NCBI GenBank assembly: GCA_035648735.1
Contig: DASRKX010000043.1
Coordinates: 1 to 13,241 of the forward strand
Reading direction: 5' to 3'
DNA length: 13,241 bases
Source of the DNA: REEB95 sp035648735
Lineage (GTDB): Bacteria; Pseudomonadota; Alphaproteobacteria; ATCC43930; CGMCC-115725
The notes under the pieces are model-generated. The model searched no databases. It saw only the letters and a list, made by a program, of their open reading frames with translations, and had not been told where the DNA came from. This document shows, one piece after another, positions 1-6,527 of the stretch. The position numbers and the translations under genes were made by a program. How positions within the stretch are numbered: the stretch's first letter is position 1; each line of letters begins with the position of its first letter.

Positions 1-1
1 G

Positions 2-730
2 CGCGACTATATCCAGCGGCTGAAGGCACGGTGGCGCGCGGATAGCGGCGCGGTGTGCTCGGTGCCGATCGGATCGCGGCCGGGAAATTTCTGGGCCGAG
101 CTCGAATGCGCGTTCCTCAATACCTTTCAGGCGCGCTGGGAATATGTCAGCGACGCCTTCGGCCAGGGTTTCGCGCAAGGCAAGAGCATGCTGTTCCGGC
201 GCGAGATCGTCGAGCGCGGCGGCGGGATTCGCGCGCTCGGCGCCGACGTGGCGGAAGACGCGGCGACGACCAAGCTGGTGCGCGCCGCCGGCCTCAAGGT
301 GCATCTGGTCGACAATCCCTTCGAGCAGCCGCTCGCTTGCCGGAGCGCGGCGGAAGTCTGGGCGCGGCAGCTGCGCTGGGCGCGGCTGCGGCGGATCAGC
401 TTTCCGCTGGTCTTCCTGCCAGAGCTTTTCGCCGGCAGCGCGCTGCCGCTATCGGCCGGCGCCTATGTCGCGGCGATGCGCGGCTTGAACGCGGCCGCCG
501 TCGCGGCGGCGCTGCTCGCGCTCTGGCTCGGCGCCGAGGCGCTCCTGGCGCGCGCCGCCGGCTGGCATCTGTCGTGGCGCCTGCCCTTCGCGTTGCTGCT
601 GCGCGACCTGATGCTGCCCATGCTGTGGATCGCGGCGTGGCTCGGCAACGATTTCGTCTGGCGCGGAACCAAGATGAACATGCGCGCGAAAACCGGCGAC
701 GAGGAGCAGCCGTTGTCGGTCAATCCGTGA
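2..730 (+). CDS. Ceramide glucosyltransferase-like GT21 glycosyltransferase, 3' part only
   Basis: The reading frame is open from the first complete codon at base 2 and ends in TGA at 728-730, so the 5' end lies outside the window; about 242 residues are visible. The GT21 family transfers a hexose from UDP-sugar to ceramide or a similar lipid at the inner membrane. Visible family marks are a segment GKSMLFRRE, an acidic AEDAATTKLVR stretch fitting the third conserved Asp region, and QLRWARLRR, which is the Q-x-x-R-W signature of processive lipid glycosyltransferases. The C-terminal third is hydrophobic (around PLVFLPELFAG, then Ala/Leu-rich spans) and ends VWRGTKMNM plus a polar tail, as in bacterial glucosylceramide synthases. 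The hopanoid-associated relative HpnI is an alternative, but the AEDAATTKLVR and PFEQPL segments read more like the alphaproteobacterial glucosylceramide synthase. Family confident, exact acceptor lipid not. Confidence 0.82.
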   Translation, partial: RDYIQRLKARWRADSGAVCSVPIGSRPGNFWAELECAFLNTFQARWEYVSDAFGQGFAQGKSMLFRREIVERGGGIRALGADVAEDAATTKLVRAAGLKVHLVDNPFEQPLACRSAAEVWARQLRWARLRRISFPLVFLPELFAGSALPLSAGAYVAAMRGLNAAAVAAALLALWLGAEALLARAAGWHLSWRLPFALLLRDLMLPMLWIAAWLGNDFVWRGTKMNMRAKTGDEEQPLSVNP

Positions 731-782
731 GTGTGAGATTGATATAGCGGCCTTTTTGAAGGCCGAACTGTAAAAGGCCGAA

Positions 783-947
783 GTGACCTATGCCGAGTTG
801 GCAAAGCGGCTCAAAAAGCACGGTTTCAAGGGCGAAACCGAGGATTCTATAAAGGCCAAGCTGAAGCGCGGTACGTTCTCCGCAACGTTCTTGCTAGCGG
901 CCATCGCCGCTATCGGACTCGACTCGATACCGCTAGAGGACATCTAA
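783..947 (+). CDS. Small DUF6471-like protein, apparently N-terminally truncated by a stop codon
   Basis: A GTG at 783 opens a 54-codon frame ending in TAA at 945-947. It begins VTYAELAKRLKKHGF, has the core KAKLKRGTFSATFLLAAIAAIG and ends DSIPLEDI. From memory of DUF6471 proteins (a small domain of unknown role with TYAELA, an R-G-x-F-S/T-A-x-F segment and an aliphatic AIG end) this is a good match. AAAAGG at 772-777 sits 5 nt before the GTG and could serve as ribosome binding site. The same frame upstream reads DIAAFLKAEL, then TAA at 771-773, then KAE and the GTG, so the usual leading LKAEL helix is present but separated by a stop. No ATG or GTG start exists for that upstream piece. Either this is a pseudogene or translation restarts at 783. 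The following gene starts 25 nt downstream and is probably co-transcribed. Function is unknown. Confidence 0.6.
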   Translation: MTYAELAKRLKKHGFKGETEDSIKAKLKRGTFSATFLLAAIAAIGLDSIPLEDI

Positions 948-972
948 TCGCCCATATTCGTCGGGGGCGATA

Positions 973-1959
973 ATGCTGAAACGCTGGCACGCAGTCGGAG
1001 CCGTCATCGTGGCGGCGGGGTTACTCGCATGGATGATTGCAGCGTCTTTGGGCGCGGAATCACCACAAGCCCACCGAGGGGCTGTACGCGGCCAGCCACC
1101 ACAGACAAATTCCGCTAGCGCCAATCAAGCTGCCCCCCAAGATCAGCGCGGCACCGATCAATCGCCGCTGATTGTGAAACTGCGACCCCCCGATAAGGGC
1201 AGCGACGAAGCCAATCAAGATAGCCGCGACCGTCTCGAAAAATCGGCGAATGACCGGAGCCTCGTAAGGTTCACCGGCATCCTCGCCGTTATGGCCGTCC
1301 TTCAATTCTTGGCGCTTATCGGCCAGGGCTTTGTCTTTTGGCTGCAAGCTAAAAGACTGGAGCAAACCATCGAATCCGCTGAAATAGCCCAAAGGCCGTA
1401 TCTCTTCATTGGCGACGTTAAACAGCAGATTGTCCCTACGAATCCGGAACAGATTCTGAAATGGGAACACAACCACGTTCCCGAGCTGTCGTTTAATTTT
1501 AGGAATAATGGGAAAACGCCAGCCATTTTTGAGGAAGTTCACGGACAACTCGTTTTGCTGGATAAGTTGCCGGATAAGCCCGATTACAAAATGGGAATAA
1601 TTGAGCGAGGCATGTCTATCGTTGGTGCTGGCGCTACGAGTCCGCTCCACCTTCGAAAACTCGGAATGCAAAAAAAAGAGCCGGACGGGAAGGCACCTTC
1701 GGAAACTGATTGGCAAGAGTTTGAGGCCAAGCGGAAAACTTTCTATCTGATTGGATACGTCAGATACACCGACATATTCGGCCGCATACATACAACTGGC
1801 TTCGGATTTGAATTGAGTCCGAAAGTTCACCGCTTCGCTGCCGTGGGCGGGAACGCCTACAACTACCGGAAAACAGAAACACCAAAAACACAGGGCAAAC
1901 TTGCGCGCCTTTTCAAGGTGACGCGTTCTCAGGTGTCGTTTCCGACACTTGCGCCATAA
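973..1959 (+). CDS. Two-span membrane protein of unknown function, 328 aa
   Basis: I do not recognise a named family. An N-terminal hydrophobic segment (about residues 8-26, signal anchor or signal peptide) is followed by a Pro/Gln/Asn-rich linker to about 75. A charged region (EANQDSRDRLEKSANDR, 79-95) comes next, then a second membrane span (about 100-124). After it a short helix (AKRLEQTIESAEIAQ) leads to RPYLFIG (141-147) and a beta-rich domain with RNNGKTPA (177-184) and GYVRYTDIFGRIHTTGF (261-277). The order of membrane span, helix, R-x-Y-hydrophobic, NNGKTPA and Y-x-D-x-FG-x-x-H-x-T recurs in many uncharacterised alphaproteobacterial membrane proteins, as I recall them. The soluble domain should follow the second span; its side of the membrane depends on whether segment 1 is cleaved. 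ATG at 973 has only a weak GGGGGCG before it. Base composition is clearly lower in GC than the flanks, suggesting recent acquisition. Confidence 0.8.
   Translation: MLKRWHAVGAVIVAAGLLAWMIAASLGAESPQAHRGAVRGQPPQTNSASANQAAPQDQRGTDQSPLIVKLRPPDKGSDEANQDSRDRLEKSANDRSLVRFTGILAVMAVLQFLALIGQGFVFWLQAKRLEQTIESAEIAQRPYLFIGDVKQQIVPTNPEQILKWEHNHVPELSFNFRNNGKTPAIFEEVHGQLVLLDKLPDKPDYKMGIIERGMSIVGAGATSPLHLRKLGMQKKEPDGKAPSETDWQEFEAKRKTFYLIGYVRYTDIFGRIHTTGFGFELSPKVHRFAAVGGNAYNYRKTETPKTQGKLARLFKVTRSQVSFPTLAP
1931..1950. other. Hairpin beyond the 3' end of tRNA-Gln, inside the 3' end of the 328-aa gene
   Basis: Bases 1931-1938 pair with 1943-1950 (8 pairs including one G-T) around a 4-base loop. Read on the minus strand the loop is GAAA, a GNRA tetraloop, and the hairpin lies 22 bases past the tRNA CCA end. 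No T-run follows on either strand, so a classical intrinsic terminator is not supported; it could be a 3' processing or pausing structure for the tRNA transcript. It also encodes part of the C-terminus of the convergent gene, so chance is possible. Confidence 0.3.
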
Positions 1960-1972
1960 TACCGAAAAGCGA

Positions 1973-2046
1973 TGGCTGGGGGACTAGGATTCGAACCTAG
2001 ACTGGCGGAGTCAGAGTCCGCTGTCCTACCGTTAGACGATCCCCCA
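1973..2046 (-). tRNA. tRNA-Gln (anticodon CUG)
   Basis: On the minus strand a full cloverleaf of 74 bases can be folded. The acceptor stem is TGGGGGA with TCCCCCA. The D arm is GTC/GGAC-type with loop TAACGGTA. The anticodon stem is GCGGA/TCCGC with loop CTCTGAC, giving anticodon CTG. The variable loop is CAGTC, and the T arm is TAGG TTCGAAT CCTAG. The discriminator is G and the 3' CCA is encoded. The anticodon reads CAG, so it is a glutamine tRNA. It lies downstream of cydB on the same strand with 77 bases between. A CTATCT at 2071-2076 (minus) could be a -10 but has no convincing -35, so read-through from cydAB cannot be excluded. Its 3' end abuts the AT-rich islet, 13 bases from the convergent 328-aa gene. 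Confidence 0.96.
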
Positions 2047-2123
2047 GCGGGGAAATGGATGATGCGGCGTAGATAGCATGACGCCGGCCCGTTGTGTAGA
2101 GGGCCCCGCCGGTGCCGCCGGGC

Positions 2124-3137
2124 TCAGTGATAGCCGATATCGGCGCGCACCTTGCCGCGGAACACCCAATAGGACCAGCCGGTGTACATCAGGATGACCG
2201 GCAGCAGGAACGCCGTGCCGATCAGCAGGAAGTCCTGCGTGCTCGGCGCGCTCGCCGCCTGCCACAGCGTGTAGGTGTGCGGCACGATCATCGGCCACAG
2301 GCTGATGGCGATGCCGATATAGGACATCAGGAACAGCAGCAGGGCGCCGATGAAGGGCGCCGCCTCCGACCGGTTGTCGAGGGAACGCCACTCCCACAGC
2401 GTGAGCAGCGCGGTGGCGACGGGCACCGGCGACAGGAACGCGATGTTGGGCCAGGCGAACCAGCGATGCGCGATGCCCGGATCGATCAGCGGCGTCCACA
2501 GGCTGACCGCGGCGATGGCGGCGACGACGCCGATCAGGCAATGGCGGCCGTGCCGCCGTGCCCAATCCTGCAGGTCGCCCTCGGTCTTCAGGATCAACCA
2601 GCCGGCGCCGAGCAGGCCATAGCCGAACAGCAGCGCCACGCCGGTCAGGAGCGAGAACGGCGTGAAGCAATCGAGCGAGCCGCCGGTGAAGGCGCGGCCG
2701 TCGGTCTTGAAGCCCTGGATGAAGGCGCCGAGCACGACGCCCTGCGCGAAGGTGGCGAGGGCCGAGCCGTAGCAGAAGGCGTGATCCCAGAAGGTGCGAT
2801 GCTCGGAATCGCGATAGCGGAACTCGAAGGCGACGCCGCGGCAGGCGAGCGCCAGCAGCATCACCAGGATCGGGAAATAAACCGCCGGAATGACGATCGC
2901 GAAAGCGAGCGGGAACGCCGCCAGCAGGCCGATGCCGCCGAGCACGAGCCAGGTCTCGTTGCCGTCCCACACCGGCGCGATCGAGTTCATCACCAGGTTG
3001 CGGGCGTCGCGGTCGGGCGCGAAGCCATAGAGGATGCCGACGCCGAGATCGAAGCCGTCGAGCAGCACGTAGAAGAAGACGCCGAAGCCGAGGATCCCGG
3101 TCCAGATCGGCACCAGATCGAGGAATCCGCCGCTCAT
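2124..3137 (-). CDS. cydB: Cytochrome bd-type (CIO-like) quinol oxidase subunit II
   Basis: 337 residues from ATG (complement of 3135-3137) to TGA. Subunit II partners CydA in the inner membrane as terminal oxidase, taking electrons from quinol to oxygen without proton pumping. The N-terminus carries the subunit II signatures FYVLLDGFDLGVGIL (22-36) and PVWDGNETWLVLGG (55-68), followed by FPLAFAIVIPAVYFPI and further hydrophobic spans, about eight in all. It ends GWSYWVFRGKV, as usual for the family. A longer open frame reaches upstream to 3476, but that part lies inside cydA in another frame. The ATG at 3137 shares ATGA with the cydA stop and fits the family N-terminus. Translation is therefore probably coupled to cydA. 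No CydX-like small gene is visible in the 77 bases after it. cioB would be an equally valid name. Confidence 0.95.
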   Translation of the reverse strand: MSGGFLDLVPIWTGILGFGVFFYVLLDGFDLGVGILYGFAPDRDARNLVMNSIAPVWDGNETWLVLGGIGLLAAFPLAFAIVIPAVYFPILVMLLALACRGVAFEFRYRDSEHRTFWDHAFCYGSALATFAQGVVLGAFIQGFKTDGRAFTGGSLDCFTPFSLLTGVALLFGYGLLGAGWLILKTEGDLQDWARRHGRHCLIGVVAAIAAVSLWTPLIDPGIAHRWFAWPNIAFLSPVPVATALLTLWEWRSLDNRSEAAPFIGALLLFLMSYIGIAISLWPMIVPHTYTLWQAASAPSTQDFLLIGTAFLLPVILMYTGWSYWVFRGKVRADIGYH

Positions 3138-4534
3138 GGCGCGTCTCCCCGCGGCGCGTTCGGCATGGCTTGCACCGGCTGCCGCGGCCGCCCGGCCTCG
3201 ACCGCCGCTTCGTGGGCCGTCGGATCGGCCGGGCCGCGGCGCACGAGCCGCGCCATCAGCGCGATGCCGGTGGGAAAGATCGCGAGATAGAGGACGGCAT
3301 AGCAGAGCAGCGACACCGCCACGTTGGCGCCGGTCAGCGACGGCGTCACCGAATCCGCCGTGCGCAAGAGGCCATACACCGTCCAGGGCTGCCGCCCGAC
3401 CTCGGTCGTGGTCCAGCCGGCAAGCACGGCGATGAACCCCGCCGGCGCCAGGCCCAGGCAGGCGAGCTGGAACCATCGCGTGTCATAGAGGCGGCGGCGG
3501 GCGCGCAGCACCCAGCTCGCAACGATCAGGGTCAGCATCAATACGCCGATGCCGACCATGATGCGGAAGGCGAAGAAGGGGATGGCCACCGGCGGCCGGT
3601 CGGCGGCGGGAAAGCTTTTCAGGCCGCGCACCTCGCCGTCGAGCTCATGCGTCAGGATCAGGCTGCCGAGACCGGGGACGTCGATCGCATAGCGGTTGGT
3701 TTCGGCGGCCGGGTCGGGGATGGCGAAGAGCGTCAGCGGCACATGGCGCGCGGTTTCCCAGCGCGCCTCGATCGCCGCCAGCTTGGCCGGCTGATAGTGG
3801 AGCGTGTTGAGCCCATGCAGATCGCCGAGCAGCACCTGGAGCGGCACCAGCACGGTGAGCAGCCACAGCGTCATCGAGAACATCGTCCGCGCATCCTCGG
3901 TGAAACGGCCCCGCCGGAGGAAATAGGCGGCGACGCCGAGAACAACAAACCCCGTCGTCACATAGAAGGCGACGACCGTATGGCCCAGCCGATAGGGGAA
4001 GGACGGGTTGAAGACGATGGCGCTCCAGGATTTCGGGAAGAAGCGACCGTCGACGATCTCGTAGCCGGCGGGCGTCTGCATCCAGCTGTTGGCGGCGAGA
4101 ATCCAGAACGACGAGAACAGCGTCCCGGCGGCGATCATCACCGCCGCCACGAGCTGCGCCCAGCGCGGCACCAGCGAGCGGCCGAACAGCAGCACGCCGA
4201 GGAACGACGCCTCGAGGAAGAACGCCGTCAGCGCCTCGTAAGCGAAGAGCGGCGACAGCACGTTGGCCGTCGCGTCGGCATAGCGGCTCCAATTGGTGCC
4301 GAATTGAAACGGCATGATGACGCCGGAAACCACGCCCATGCCGAAGGACACGGCGAAGATGCGCAGCCAGAAATTCGTCAGGCGGGAATAGACCGCGCGG
4401 CCGGTGAAGAAATGCAGGCCTTCGAGCACCGCGACAAAGGAGGCAAGCCCGATGGTGAAGGCCGGCAGCAGGATGTGCCAGCCGATGACCCAGGCGAATT
4501 GGAGGCGCGACAGGAAAAGCGGATCGAGAGCCAT
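3134..4534 (-). CDS. cydA: Cytochrome bd-type (CIO-like) quinol oxidase subunit I
   Basis: 466 residues from ATG at 4534 (complement). A TTG seven codons upstream (4555) is possible, but MALDPLFLSRLQFAW matches the family start better. This is the haem-carrying, quinol-oxidising subunit. Expected residues can be placed: axial His20 (in GWHILLP), Glu100 and Glu108 of the proton path, axial His185 (in RLGHTVVAFY), the K-x-x-x-x-E quinol site at Lys251/Glu256, Met326 in FRIMVG, and the hallmark GRQPW at 380-384. It is shorter than the 522-residue E. coli protein, with a short stretch between the quinol-site Lys/Glu and FRIMVG. That places it in the short Q-loop class with the cyanide-insensitive oxidases; cyanide insensitivity itself is an inference. 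It overlaps cydB by 4 nt (ATGA). No typical Shine-Dalgarno precedes the ATG. Transcribed divergently from the ppx-like gene. Confidence 0.95.
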   Translation of the reverse strand: MALDPLFLSRLQFAWVIGWHILLPAFTIGLASFVAVLEGLHFFTGRAVYSRLTNFWLRIFAVSFGMGVVSGVIMPFQFGTNWSRYADATANVLSPLFAYEALTAFFLEASFLGVLLFGRSLVPRWAQLVAAVMIAAGTLFSSFWILAANSWMQTPAGYEIVDGRFFPKSWSAIVFNPSFPYRLGHTVVAFYVTTGFVVLGVAAYFLRRGRFTEDARTMFSMTLWLLTVLVPLQVLLGDLHGLNTLHYQPAKLAAIEARWETARHVPLTLFAIPDPAAETNRYAIDVPGLGSLILTHELDGEVRGLKSFPAADRPPVAIPFFAFRIMVGIGVLMLTLIVASWVLRARRRLYDTRWFQLACLGLAPAGFIAVLAGWTTTEVGRQPWTVYGLLRTADSVTPSLTGANVAVSLLCYAVLYLAIFPTGIALMARLVRRGPADPTAHEAAVEAGRPRQPVQAMPNAPRGDAP

Positions 4535-4570
4535 GGGCCGACCGTTCTGTCCCAAGATGCCTTGAAACCG

Positions 4571-4576
4571 ATTATA
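4571..4576 (-). promoter_or_regulatory. Candidate -10 box of the cydAB promoter
   Basis: The minus strand reads a perfect TATAAT here, 36 bases before the cydA ATG, giving a leader of roughly 30 bases. No TTGACA-like -35 is found 16-18 bases upstream, which would suit an activator-dependent promoter. The heptamer GAAACCG (plus strand) occurs at 4564-4570 and again at 4581-4587, flanking the hexamer. No FNR-type TTGAT-N4-ATCAA site was seen in the 139-base divergent gap. Confidence 0.45.
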
Positions 4577-4673
4577 GCGCGAAACCGGATCGGCGAGAGC
4601 CGACTCTTCGTTTCGTTTCCGGCGGCGACTGCGCTAGCATCGGCCGTCCCCTTGCATCAGATTGGATCCGCCG

Positions 4674-5675
4674 GTGACCGCGCCTTCGCCATCCGTCGAT
4701 CGAGACGCCGCCGATGGCCGAGAGCCGGCGACCTATGTCGCGCTCGATCTCGGCACCAATAATTGCCGGCTGCTCATGGCGCATCCGGCGGCGGAGGGCT
4801 TCCGCGTCATCGACGCCTTTTCGCGCATCGTGCGGCTCGGCGAAGGGCTGGCGGCGACTGGCATGCTGTCGGAGGCGGCGATGGCGCGCACCATCGAGGC
4901 GCTGAAGGTTTGCGCGCGCAAGGTCGCCCAGCGCCCTGTCGCCGGGGCGCGCTATGTCGCGACCGAGGCCTGCCGCCGCGCCGGCAATTGCGGCGTTTTC
5001 GTCGAGCGCATCAAGGCGGCCACCGGCATCGCCATGGAGATCATCTCGAGCGACGAGGAGGCGCGGCTGGTGGTCGCCGGCTGCGCGCCGCTGCTCAAGC
5101 GCGAACCGCCGCATGCGCTGGTCTTCGATATCGGCGGCGGCTCGACCGAGCTGGTCTGGCTGACGCTGGCGGACGGCGCGCAGGTCATCGAGGATTTCAT
5201 CTCCATCCCGCAAGGCGTCGTCACCTTCGCCGACCGCTACGGCGGAAAGGACGTCAGCCGCGAAACCTATGCCGCCATGGTGGCCGAAATGCGCGGGGCG
5301 CTCGCGCCGTTCGAGGCGCGCCTCGGCATCGCCGCCCGCATCGCGCAGGGCGCGGTGCAGCTTCTCGGCAGCTCGGGCACGGTGACCATGCTGACGGCGC
5401 TGCACCTCGAGCTGCCGCGCTATATCCGCGCCCGCGTCGACGGCGCCATTCTCGATTTCCCGACGATCGCACAGGCCACGGCGCGGCTGATCGCGATGCC
5501 CTATCACGCGCGCGCCGCACACCCCTGCATCGGCCGCGAGCGCGCCGATCTGGTCGTCGCGGGCTGCGCCATCCTCGAGGCGATCTGCGCGCTCTGGCCG
5601 GTCGGCCGTCTCGCCGTCGCCGACCGCGGCATCCGCGAGGGCATCCTGATGAGCCTCGTCAACGGTCGGGGCTAG
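4674..5675 (+). CDS. ppx: Short Ppx/GppA-type exopolyphosphatase/phosphatase
   Basis: 333 residues from GTG at 4674; a TTG at 4662 would add four residues. The protein is only the two-lobed ASKHA catalytic core, without the C-terminal HD-like part of the ~500-residue E. coli Ppx and GppA, as is common in alphaproteobacteria. Motifs are ALDLGTNNCRLL (23-34, phosphate loop 1), SSDEEARLV (125-133, bearing the likely catalytic Glu), FDIGGGSTEL (151-160, phosphate loop 2), LGSSGTVTML (231-240) and RGIREGIL (318-325). Members split inorganic polyphosphate and/or the 5' phosphate of pppGpp; which is the substrate cannot be told here. rlmE starts 5 bases after its stop, so the two are probably one operon, an arrangement seen in other alphaproteobacteria. 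GGAT about 9 bases before the GTG is a weak ribosome binding site. Confidence 0.88.
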   Translation: MTAPSPSVDRDAADGREPATYVALDLGTNNCRLLMAHPAAEGFRVIDAFSRIVRLGEGLAATGMLSEAAMARTIEALKVCARKVAQRPVAGARYVATEACRRAGNCGVFVERIKAATGIAMEIISSDEEARLVVAGCAPLLKREPPHALVFDIGGGSTELVWLTLADGAQVIEDFISIPQGVVTFADRYGGKDVSRETYAAMVAEMRGALAPFEARLGIAARIAQGAVQLLGSSGTVTMLTALHLELPRYIRARVDGAILDFPTIAQATARLIAMPYHARAAHPCIGRERADLVVAGCAILEAICALWPVGRLAVADRGIREGILMSLVNGRG

Positions 5676-5680
5676 CGGCG

Positions 5681-6415
5681 ATGGCGGGCAAAGGCTCCTG
5701 GCCTTCGGGCAGCCGCATGGCCGGCGCCAAGGCCGGCGGCACGCGCGGCAAGGCGGTGCGCGTCAAGACCGCCTCGGGCCGCAAGGCATCCTCGACGCAA
5801 TGGCTCGCGCGCCAGCTCAACGACCCCTATGTGCGCGAGGCGAAGCGCCAGGGCTATCGCTCGCGCGCCGCCTTCAAGCTCGCCGAGCTCGACGACAAAT
5901 TTCATTTCCTGAAGCCGGGTGCACGCGTGGTCGATCTGGGATCGGCGCCGGGCGGCTGGCTCCAGGTCGCGGTCGATCGCGTCGGCGCCAAGCAAGGCAA
6001 GGGCACCGTGCTCGGCATCGACCTCAACGCGGTCGATCCGGTCGCCGGCGCGACGCTGCTGACCGCCGATTTCCTCGAGGCGGACACGCCGGCGGCCATC
6101 AAGGGCCAGCTCGGCGGCGCGGCCGATGTCGTGCTGTCGGACATGGCGGCGCCGACCACCGGGCACGGACCGACCGACCATGTCCGCATCGTCACGCTGG
6201 CCGAGGCCGCCTATGAATTCGCGGTCGAGGTGCTGGCGCGCGGCGGCACGTTCGTCTCGAAGGTCTATCAGGGCGGCACGGAAGGCGAATTGCTGAAGCG
6301 CCTGAAGCACGACTTCAAGAGCGTGCGCCATGCCAAGCCGCCCGCCTCGCGCAGCGATTCGGCCGAGGTTTACCTGGTGGCGCTGGGCTTCAGGGGCAAC
6401 GGTCCGGACAGCTGA
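5681..6415 (+). CDS. rlmE: 23S rRNA (uridine-2'-O)-methyltransferase
   Basis: 244 residues from ATG at 5681. The open frame continues upstream, but only as a shadow of the ppx-like gene. RlmE (FtsJ/RrmJ) uses SAM to methylate the 2'-O of U2552 in the 23S A-loop, a late step in 50S assembly. The Rossmann fold SAM site is VVDLGSAPGGW (83-93). The K-D-K-E catalytic tetrad can be read as Lys66 (SRAAFKLAEL), Asp154 (LSDMAAP), Lys194 (FVSKVYQ) and Glu229 (SAEVYLVA), all present. The first 35 residues form a basic, Gly/Lys/Arg-rich extension longer than in E. coli, typical of alphaproteobacterial versions. It follows the ppx-like gene by 5 bases; guaB begins 112 bases later. Confidence 0.95.
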   Translation: MAGKGSWPSGSRMAGAKAGGTRGKAVRVKTASGRKASSTQWLARQLNDPYVREAKRQGYRSRAAFKLAELDDKFHFLKPGARVVDLGSAPGGWLQVAVDRVGAKQGKGTVLGIDLNAVDPVAGATLLTADFLEADTPAAIKGQLGGAADVVLSDMAAPTTGHGPTDHVRIVTLAEAAYEFAVEVLARGGTFVSKVYQGGTEGELLKRLKHDFKSVRHAKPPASRSDSAEVYLVALGFRGNGPDS

Positions 6416-6527
6416 GCCATGCGCCGGACGCCGCCGTGCCGGCCGACGGCCGCCCTTCCCTTGAGGGCGCGGAAGTGTATTATGCGCCGCCAACCTTGAG
6501 CCCATTCGAGGGCCGCTGGGAGGCCGC

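Noticed and set aside
748..765. Hairpin CGGCCTT/AAGGCCG as terminator of the glycosyltransferase gene
   Set aside because: The 7-pair stem is real but has no trailing T-run, and it coincides with codons of the interrupted DUF6471-like frame.
1060..1830. 256-codon minus-strand frame inside the islet gene
   Set aside because: Considered because composition here is lower in GC and long antisense frames are less expected. The plus frame, however, has membrane spans, recurrent motifs and a start close behind the upstream gene, while this one has no plausible domain order.
731..2046. Islet as a tRNA-integrated genomic island with att repeats
   Set aside because: No integrase, and no repeat of the tRNA-Gln 3' end was found around 731-790. 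Only the compositional argument remains, so no att site is annotated.
2112..3290. 392-codon plus-strand frame opposite cydB
   Set aside because: Same antisense artefact: Glu/Arg/Gln/Ala-rich, no recognisable motif, fully covered by cydB.
3170..4762. 530-codon open frame on the plus strand opposite cydA
   Set aside because: It mirrors cydA codons with a strong third-position GC bias. The product is a low-complexity run of Arg/Glu/Gln/Ala with no domain, and cydA on the other strand has all expected catalytic residues.
6465..6490. Promoter before guaB using TTGAGG and TATTAT
   Set aside because: The two hexamers are only 11 bases apart, too close for a sigma-70 promoter.
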